Below are positions 57,091 through 64,000 of a DNA stretch of 64,000 bases, in pieces. Position 1 is the stretch's first letter. Every line of letters starts with the position of its first letter. The DNA is from Trifolium pratense (Eukaryota; Streptophyta; Magnoliopsida; Fabales; Fabaceae), in assembly GCF_020283565.1 (NCBI RefSeq), contig NC_060059.1, positions 26,485,838 to 26,549,837 of the forward strand, written 5' to 3'. Below the pieces are notes generated by a model, which was given only the letters and a program-made list of their open reading frames with translations, made no database searches and had not been told where the DNA came from. Both the position numbers and the translations under genes were made by a program.

Positions 57091-57540
57091 ATGAGGAAAA
57101 AAGTTACTCCATCATCTACTTTTCATAATCCATTTTCTTCTTATAATTATCATGATGATAATAATAATAAGCACACAAAAATTAACACTGCAAATTTACA
57201 AGGTTCAACAAGAATATACAAGTGTGATTTGTGCAGCAAAAGCTTCAGCTCCGGCAACGCACTCGGTGGCCACAAATCATCTCACAAGAAGCAAAAGACA
57301 CATCATGATGATGATAATGAGAAACCGGAACATAGTTGTTGTCAGGTTTGCAAGAAGTTTTTTTCATCTAATAAGGCTTTATATGGACACATGAGATCAC
57401 ACAAAAGAGATGGCAAGAAGGTTATTCATCCACCACCAACTATATCCTCCTCCTTGGAGCATAATAATGATGTTGATGAAGATCGATTTCTACTTAGGGC
57501 ATCGGTTCTTGACTTATCAAATTATTTCCCACAAGGGTAG
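57091..57540 (+). CDS. Small two-finger C2H2 zinc-finger protein (ZAT-like)
   Basis: An intronless gene of 149 aa. Finger 1: YKCDLCSKSFSSGNALGGHK with C45, C48, H61, H65. Finger 2: CQVCKKFFSSNKALYGHMRS with C84, C87, H100, H104. Finger 1 has the plant-specific (Q/N)ALGGH core; in finger 2 this is KALYGH, a variant. The fingers are about 19 residues apart, as in C1-2 type plant transcription factors. Near the C-terminus LDLSNYFP resembles a weak EAR/DLN repression motif. Runs of His, Asp and Asn surround the fingers. Nuclear DNA binding is expected from the family; the targets are unknown. A truncated duplicate lies 2.67 kb downstream. Confidence 0.9.
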   Translation: MRKKVTPSSTFHNPFSSYNYHDDNNNKHTKINTANLQGSTRIYKCDLCSKSFSSGNALGGHKSSHKKQKTHHDDDNEKPEHSCCQVCKKFFSSNKALYGHMRSHKRDGKKVIHPPPTISSSLEHNNDVDEDRFLLRASVLDLSNYFPQG

Positions 57541-58140
57541 TAAGAAATATATGATCATGTTAATGCTACTAAAAAGCTTGGTAAATTAATGTGTTGTAGA
57601 TGAAACCCTAATTTGTTTGGATTGAAAGGAATTATTCCCTATTTTCTCAAATAAAAATTACATAATTTGTTTGAAGTATTTGAATCCCGCTATGTTTGTG
57701 ATTTTATTTTATTTTACTTATTTTTTTGGGTGGTTTGCCACATATATGTGATATAATTAAATCGGAGACCGTAGGGGTGGGATGAGTAGTTCAACTGGTT
57801 AACTAGTTGAACTAAGGGTTAATGAGCAGGAGGTCCAGATAGGGTTCAAGTCCTGACAAAGGAGAAAAAACTGACATAACATTGTAATACTAACAACTAA
57901 CATTACTTTATATTGAAGATGCCTTTGTAGGTGCTTTTTGATATATAAAATCTTATGTTTAGGGTTCAGTCTTTCCAATTTCATTCCCCTGATTTTGTAT
58001 ATCAAAGAGAGCATCCCCAGACATTAGGGTGTGCAAGATGTGCTACCGGGCCGAACCTCTTAAAAAGATATTAAAATGATGATTATTTTTTATATTATTA
58101 AGATTATTTTGAATGATTAGAATATAAATATTTTGATCTT
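57541..58140. other. Zinc-finger gene 3' flank with SINE copy B
   Basis: 3' UTR-like sequence to about 57750, then the SINE at 57773. No other gene. Confidence 0.4.
57773..57890 (+). mobile_element. tRNA-derived SINE, copy B
   Basis: Same family as 24458-24575: TAGTTCAACTGG A box, GGTTCAAGTCCTG B box, GGAGAAAAAACTGACATAAC tail. The D-arm-like hairpin reads AGTTCAACT...AGTTGAACT, with paired changes relative to copy A. Confidence 0.7.
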
Positions 58141-58275
58141 ATGAACATAGTTCAGTTGGTAAGGACATCATATTATATATGCAGGGTTTGGGATACGAAA
58201 TCAGATTTTCTGTTTTATTCACCTCAAAGATTGAATTTCTTTTTTTTTTTTTTTTGAAGGATCAAAGATTGAATT
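58141..58275 (+). mobile_element. Degenerate SINE of the 54133 type
   Basis: TAGTTCAGTTGGTAAGG A box, TATATGCAGGG, an eroded B box (TTTGGGATACGAAATC), then CACCTCAAAGATTGAATTTC. Confidence 0.5.
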
Positions 58276-58554
58276 TCTATCTACTAGACTACTTGACAAA
58301 AAAAATATTTTGTGTTTTTTTTATGAAAGAATATTTTTTATGTTAGTTACATGAATGATTATTTTTTATTTTATTAATGTTATTTATAATTTAAATAAGA
58401 TTATTTTTAATTTTTTTACTAAAGTATTTACTTTAAAAATTCTAACCGACCTCAAAATAGTCGGGACCGACCCTGAAAGAGAGTTTCATATACTTATCAA
58501 GCGTTTGAATAAACTTATCAGTCTCATCCCCAACTGCTTTTATCCCTAGGGAGT

Positions 58555-58920
58555 GTTTTGTGCTCCTTTAAACATAGTGTGTAATTAGATAACTAATAAA
58601 AAACCATCGATTCAAATCCTTCAGGATATCAATATATGACAACAAGAAATTGTATTTTTGAAGCGTGATTATTTTTTTACTACTTTAAGTAATTATAGTG
58701 TCTGTTATAATGTATGAGAAAATTATAATATTGTCTATTATAAACAATGTATGAGAGAAACAAAAATCTCAATTGAAATTATACACATAGGTAAACATCG
58801 ATTCAAATTCTCATCACTATCTTTAAGAATTCAAACTTAACTTACACTCTTTTGGTTAACATTTAAATCTTACGAGACAAAGTTGTGTCATCATACTAGT
58901 TTATGCTTATAAGAATTGTT
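58555..58920. repeat. Segmental duplication, copy 1 (3' part)
   Basis: AACATAGTGTGTAATTAGATAACTAATAAA through CATCATACTAGTTTATGCTT matches 61193-61865 in order, except that 61407-61735 is extra in the second copy. With the zinc-finger genes (offset ~2.67 kb) this marks a tandem duplication. Confidence 0.85.
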
Positions 58921-59135
58921 ACGATATATTATGTAGAAACTCAGGAAGATAGGAGAAATATTTGTATTTTCGTTTTTACATGCAATAGTTATCCAATCTT
59001 AACGGGGTAAAATAAGACCAAAAAAAAGGGAAGATAAATTAGGGAAGAGAGAAAATAAAATTGTTAAAAGATAAGTTCAAAAAGAAACATTGAATATAAG
59101 GCCAAGTCTAGACAAAGCCTGAATATAAAGATAAA

Positions 59136-59175
59136 CTAGTATAAATTACCCGTGCAATGCAATGCACAGGTTAAT
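59136..59175 (-). mobile_element. Second Helitron 3' end
   Basis: On the minus strand ACCTGTGCA-TTGCAT-TGCACGGGT forms a near-perfect hairpin, followed by AATTTATACTAG and then T. This is the same terminal architecture as the Helitron end at 39100. The 5' end was not located, so the body cannot be delimited. Confidence 0.6.
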
Positions 59176-59618
59176 GTTCAATGAAAATTATAAAATATTT
59201 TGAGATTTTTTAATTATTTATAAAATTAATTTTGTATTCAATATAATAATTTATTTAAATATGAAAAATGATACAAATTTTAGAGATTTTAAAGAGGAAT
59301 GGCGGAATGGAGAGTGATACTTCACTCCTTATTCTCAACCCACATGTTATTTTATCAACATAAAAAAAAATTGAATAATTAAATTTTATATTATTTTGTA
59401 GATGAAAGTGATACTTTATATTTTTTCTTGTTAATATATTATTATACATTTCATGTTTTATGTAAATCAAGATGTATTTATTATTTTATAAATGCAATTT
59501 CTTTTAGTACAAGAATACAAAGATATGGAAGAGAGTAACCAAAAAAAAAAAAAAGATATGGAAGAGAGAGAAAATAAATCCGTTAAAAGATATGTTAATA
59601 AAGAAACTAAAAAAAAAT
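59176..59618. other. Spacer upstream of the truncated zinc-finger copy
   Basis: AT-rich; may be partly Helitron body. No gene is seen. Confidence 0.35.
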
Positions 59619-59627
59619 CTATAAATA
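59619..59627 (+). promoter_or_regulatory. TATA box upstream of the truncated zinc-finger copy
   Basis: CTATAAATA, 137 bp before the ATG, matching the element of the parent copy. Confidence 0.45.
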
Positions 59628-59755
59628 TCCCTTTTCACTCACTGCACCCTTCAACGCGTAACTAAAAAAAAAAACCCTTCAACGCCTTTCAAATTCTCCA
59701 ACTTTCTTGTTTTTCTAAGCTCTTTGATTTCATCACTACTACTCCATCCACAATC

Positions 59756-60001
59756 ATGAGGAAGAAAATTACTCCATCTTCTACTTTTGATAATCCATGT
59801 TCTCGTTATTATCATGATGATAATCAGCATACAAAAATTAACCATTCAACAAGAATGTACAAATGTGATTTGTGCGGCAAAAGTTTCATCTCTGGCAACG
59901 CACTCGGTGGCCACAAATCATCTCACAACAAGAAACAAAAGACACATCATGATGCTATCAATATAAGGGCACCACCATCATCAACATTACTTACGGCATA
60001 G
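59756..60001 (+). pseudogene. Truncated duplicate of the C2H2 zinc-finger gene
   Basis: 81 codons from MRKKITPSSTFDNP, closely matching the 57091 gene through finger 1 (YKCDLCGKSFISGNALGGHK) and KKQKTHHDA. The sequence then diverges and stops at 59999-60001. Shortly after, remnants of finger 2 (TTGTTGTCAGGTTTGCAAGA) and of the C-terminal part are seen, so an internal deletion and frameshift removed finger 2. The promoter and leader are preserved; a one-finger protein could still be made. Confidence 0.8.
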
Positions 60002-60419
60002 TTGTTGTCAGGTTTGCAAGAAAATCAAGAAGATTAACTTCTATACTTAGGGTATAAATTTGTTTGTATTGAAGGGAATTATTATTCCCTAAAATTTGGT
60101 ACATTTTGATGGGTTCAAGAACCTTTCATCTTTATAGTGATGTTATTATTATTTTCATGTAAACTTGCTGTGTCTTACCTTTTATTTGGTGAATATCAAT
60201 CTATAGTGTACTTTTAATTGGTTCAGTGTTTTTTTTTTAATGGCATTATTTGGTTCAGTATTGCATATTATTACACTTAAAAAATCAATTACAGATGGAA
60301 AGTTTCAATGTTTGACTACTAGCGCAAATAAAAGATCATGAGATTTGTTTTTTGGTTAAAAAGATCATGAAATTTTTTTTGGTAACAAAAGATCATTAGA
60401 TTTAACTGTTAATTAATAA

Positions 60420-60472
<53 letters not shown>

Positions 60473-61192
60473 CCAATCCAATTCCAAAAAGTATTGTAGT
60501 TTATTGTTTATCTATTTCATAGAAATCATGTGGCTTGAAGGTACCTTTCTAGGTGCTTTTGATTTTTTGCACTACAATTTTTAAGATAAAAGAATTTCAT
60601 AAAAGTGAACATGTATCTAATTCTTTAATAAAACAGAACATATGGTTAAGGTATTGGTGTAAAAGAACAAGAAACAAACAAGAACTTTTGGAAAAATAAA
60701 TGGGAAAGTTCTGGTTTTATGGCAACTATTTATAACATTGCAGACTTTGTATATTTTGGTATTAAAAAGTTTAAGAAAAATTAAGTGAAATTATGTCATG
60801 TAAAAGAAAATTTTAATCATCTTTTTCCTCAAAAGAATAAGGAAAAGCAGGACAAAAGATCAAGATTCTTTAGAGCTTTATATTTGTAGAATATCCTAGC
60901 CAATATATAATGTACTTTTATCTTCTCACTATAACATTTATAGATTTCCATATGCAAGAACCAAGAGTATCATGTCTTTCATGCTTAAGCCTTCTAATTG
61001 GTACAATATAATAATTCATAATTGCTTTGCTTCCACAACACTTTGGTATAATGTGGCCGTAACAGCGATGGATTATATGCTGCAGAAAGAATAGATTGTG
61101 CAGAACGAAAGTGGGACTGGTTTACTGCATAATTACTGCATAATGCAGTCGAGTGACTGTTTTGTGTTCCTTTGGAGTTATGCATATTAATA
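60002..61192. other. Spacer with (TTA)n microsatellite
   Basis: No gene. A TTA tract of about 18 units lies at 60417-60472. Confidence 0.5.
60417..60472. repeat. (TTA)n microsatellite
   Basis: Uninterrupted TTA/ATT repeat. Confidence 0.95.
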
Positions 61193-61865
61193 TAAACATA
61201 GTGTGTGATTAGATAACTAATAAAAAACCATCGATTCAATCCTTCGTGATATCAATATATGACCGCAAGAAATTGTGTTTTTTAAAAGTGGCTACTTTTT
61301 ACGGCTTTGAAGTAATTATAGTGTCTATTATAATGTATGAGGAAATTCTAATGTCTATCTATTATAAGTAATGTATGAGAAAAACAAAAATCTCAATTGT
61401 AATTCTGTAAAACCAGTAAGATAGAAAATACATTAACCAAAAACAAACATAGAAATTAGCAATAGCCGATTTCAGCTCACAAGTTCAAGAATCCTGCAAT
61501 TTCAAGCTCTCCAGCTGCTCCTGCGCTTTAACCTGAGGTCAAGAAATGAAATAACAACAATTTAGCTTTGAGTCACATTCCATAACAGCACTTCTTTTAA
61601 TATGCTAAACCATTCAACTAAGTTTATTTCTATTTGTAAAACTTGCCTCTTGTAAGTGAGTTTAAAAAATGGCATGTCTAAGTTAGTCTAAACACAAATG
61701 TGGTAAACAAATACAATGAAAAAAAAAAAAACGAACAAAAACATCGATTCAAATTCTCATCACATCTTTGAGAATTCAAGCTTAAGTTACACCCTTTTGG
61801 TTAACATTTAAATCTTATGAGAGAAAGTCATTGTGCCATCATACTAGTTTATGCTTATAAGAGTT
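61193..61865. repeat. Segmental duplication, copy 2 (3' part)
   Basis: Matches 58555-58920. The interposed 61407-61735 segment contains the last exon of the minus-strand coiled-coil gene. This is either an insertion here or, more likely, a deletion in copy 1. Confidence 0.8.
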
Positions 61866-63787
61866 ATCTAACCTTAGCAAGGTAAATTTTGTAAAATCGT
61901 TCATTATAACATGAATGCTGTCTAAAATTTCTACATGTCCCTTAATTATATTATCTCTTCTATAAATTAAGGTTAACAGATCATGCCTATTTTGGATTTA
62001 AAGCAACAAATTAAGGTGAACCTTAGGTTTCATCAAAACAAAAGTGTTCCCAAAACAATTCCCTCGTCTTATTTGAACATATACAGAATTTCATCCAAGT
62101 TACCATATGGCCATATATTTCTAAAGCCATCTTTCGGAGACTCCTATTCCAATAACACATACTTACTATGCAAGCATTAACAAATTAATCGATATATATT
62201 TTAAGAATTGAAAGAAAAACCAATTATACTAACTTGCTCTAATTTCAGATCAGCATTCTTAATTGATCGCAGAAGATGACTTATACGGTATTGAAGTTTT
62301 TCATTTTCTGCAGCAAGCGTCTGAGCCTGAAAATTAAATCATTGGTAAGAGGATACAACCCATTACAAAATATTAAATGTATATAAATCATGAATGAGTA
62401 TAACCTTTTGTTTTTCTGAAATTAACTCAGAGTTTGCTACTTCTAGCTTTGACTGAAGATCGTTAACCAGTTGTAACTGTTCCTCATTCCCAGTATCATA
62501 GCGTGAATCAACCAGTTGTAACTGTTCCTCATTCCCAGTATCTAAAATAGAGTGATAGAAATGTAATTTAGTCTCATAATATTAGGAACCGATTTGAACC
62601 TGAAAACACTTTATTTGCCTTGTGTGTTGTACTTAGCACCTACGTTTTCTACCATTGATAGCAGCTTCAAGTCTTGATATGCGATCCTAAAATATACAGT
62701 GGTAAGAATCATTCAGTAATTTACTTATAGAAAAAGCTTTAACAGAATAAAAAATAGAATGTTATAGTGAAGCAACTCAGTTTTTGGGACAAGAGGAAAC
62801 AAGATAAGATGGACATAGGCCACATGAGTCATTTGATTTTCAACATAATGATGATTAATATCAATGTCACTTTTTTTGATACATCAGAAAATAAAATAAG
62901 CAAAAACAGAAAGCAAACTAGGCTCGCGGGCGAGCAACACCTGAAGCATCAACGTACTCGCTATATCATATAGAGTTGAAGTTTTTTCAATTGGAACAAG
63001 GAAATGCCATTTAAATTTACTTTTTTTATTGCAAGGGAATATAGTGAAAACTATCATCCATATTATCGGCACAATATATAAGCAAATTTGTGGAAACAGA
63101 ATGTCTATTGTACGTGACAAAGTATAACATAGAGTCGCACAAAGTCGAGTTTCACATAAGCTAGGTTGGTTGGTTGGTTGGATTCGCCAGCGGAATTACT
63201 TACTGAGCCAAGGTCTACTCGCAGATTGGACCGGGGCACCAAAACCAAATAAAGCTTCGCGGACCAAATCAAGGACACACCCTAAAGCAGGATTTTACCC
63301 TGCAGGTAATCGGCTTACACCTTTACCCCGGGGTGTTCAATAAGGTTCTAGGTCTCTTGAAACCCTAATTCTCTGTCTATAAAAGCCTAACTCATGGTAT
63401 ATCACATCTAAACCCTACATCTCACATTTGGCGCCTACTGACTCGATCGTCGGAGTGTAATATCCTATTGACAGTGTTGTTTGTGGAACAAGTGAAACAA
63501 TTGAACCCACAAAAGACAAGTGATTATCAACAAGAGGCATTTCATTATGAATCAATAAAGTGGTAATTAATTATGATTATAAATTGATGTTAAAATTATT
63601 TTGGTTGTATTATTAGGGTATATAGTTGGAGGGAATCATGAAACAGAGACGAAGAAGGTTCGTTCAATCGGTAAAATAAAAAAGAAAAGAAAATGAAATG
63701 AAAGAGTGTGACCTCGGCTTCAGAAGCTCTCTGATAGAAAGGCTTTAAGGTGAGTTCCAAATCGTTAACTGCTACAGATTCCACCAT
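61485..63787 (-). CDS. Small coiled-coil protein of unknown function
   Basis: Minus-strand exons 63713-63787, 62644-62686, 62405-62541, 62234-62326 and 61485-61532 join in one frame with GT-AG borders, giving 131 aa. It starts MVESVAVNDLELTLKPFYQR and ends ESLKLQDS. Nearly all of it is heptad-rich and charged (DRISRLEAAI, LVNDLQSKLEVANSELISEK, AQTLAAENEKLQYRISHLLR), predicting a continuous coiled coil. There is no signal peptide or membrane segment. An in-frame 45-bp duplication gives two copies of the TGNEEQLQLV segment. I recognise no named family; small plant proteins with similar LQYRI.HLLR motifs exist but I cannot assign a role. An alternative donor 4 bp downstream of exon 2 breaks the frame, so 62643 was chosen as the donor. 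Confidence 0.75.
63140..63480. mobile_element. LTR-like fragment in intron 1 of the coiled-coil gene
   Basis: The sequence is more GC-rich than its surroundings and includes TCTATAAAAGCCTAACTC (TATA-like), CATTTGGCGCC and ACTCGATCGTCGGAGTGTAA. These resemble parts of plant Ty3/gypsy LTRs and leaders. Clear ends and target duplication were not found. Confidence 0.45.
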
Positions 63788-63904
63788 TCTTCTCTTCTCT
63801 TCTCTCAAACACCACCAACTAACTCACTCACTTTTACGCCGTTCCTCTTCTTACTCTATACAAAGTTTTCACTTTTTGCATATTACAAAGAAAAAAATCG
63901 ATTT

Positions 63905-64000
63905 CTTAAGGGCATGTTTGTTTCAACTTTAAGAAAATAATTTTTCTTTTTATTTTTAAAAATTGATTTTCTAAAACTGGATTTCGAAATATTATAAGTT
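63905..64000. other. Possible start of another MITE at the window edge
   Basis: GGGCATGTTTGTTTCAACTT followed by AATTGATTTTCTAAAACTGG resembles the ends of the TGTTTGG MITE class. It is cut by the window end. Confidence 0.3.

Noticed and set aside
63140..63480. Separate gene in intron 1 of the coiled-coil gene
   Set aside because: The composition and TATA-like motif fit an LTR fragment better. No frame is open over a useful length.

Overview
The window is plant nuclear DNA. It is AT-rich, its genes have many small introns with GT-AG borders and MIKC-type or P-type ATPase exon phasing, and it is full of plant-type mobile elements (Stowaway MITEs, tRNA-derived SINEs, a 5S-bearing LTR, Helitrons, LINEs, foldback elements). 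The SINE types and the zeatin O-glucosyltransferase type suggest a papilionoid legume (Medicago/Trifolium-like). That assignment is an inference. No prokaryotic, organellar or viral operon is seen.

Layout. (1) 1-3455: 5' part (exons 1-4) of a MIKC MADS-box gene of AGL15/AGL18 type on the minus strand. A 1.45 kb terminal-inverted-repeat element lies in its intron 4 and a SINE in intron 3. (2) 3.5-7.6 kb: MITEs and transposon debris. (3) 7595-10208, minus: a six-exon gene for a 647-aa AIPP2-like (SPOC-like domain) protein whose first exon holds five 61-aa tandem repeats and no PHD finger. (4) 10.2-17.8 kb: AT-rich repeats, a hAT-like element, two adjacent foldback elements with arrays of small palindromes, and LINE remnants. 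(5) 18252-22800, plus: complete seven-exon TFIIB gene (312 aa). (6) 24.2-29.7 kb: SINE, copia-like gag start, Stowaway, then a tandem pair of zeatin-O-glucosyltransferase-like genes, the first broken by a 542-bp internal deletion and the second intact (470 aa). (7) 29.7-36.4 kb: mostly non-coding, with a long-inverted-repeat MITE, a 5S-rRNA-like solo LTR abutting a Stowaway, and a 366-bp tandem duplication. (8) 36562-48081, plus: complete seven-exon autoinhibited Ca2+-ATPase of ACA4/ACA11 type (1035 aa). Its 7-kb first intron holds a 2.7-kb Helitron that carries an RPA-like gene start and a captured piece of a chloroplast peroxiredoxin IIE gene. (9) 50349-53984, minus: complete six-exon S-formylglutathione hydrolase (288 aa), convergent with the ATPase. 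(10) 54-56.2 kb: SINE, 5'-truncated LINE, half of a TIR element. (11) 57-61.9 kb: tandem segmental duplication carrying a small two-finger C2H2 zinc-finger gene (149 aa) and a truncated copy. (12) 61485-63787, minus: five-exon gene for a 131-aa coiled-coil protein of unknown function.

The host genes are unrelated (transcription, Ca2+ transport, formaldehyde detoxification, hormone conjugation) and do not form a pathway. The unusual biology is in the mobile fraction, above all the foldback pair at 12727-16493. All exon borders were set by hand from frame, GT/AG sites and family knowledge. No alignment program or database was available.
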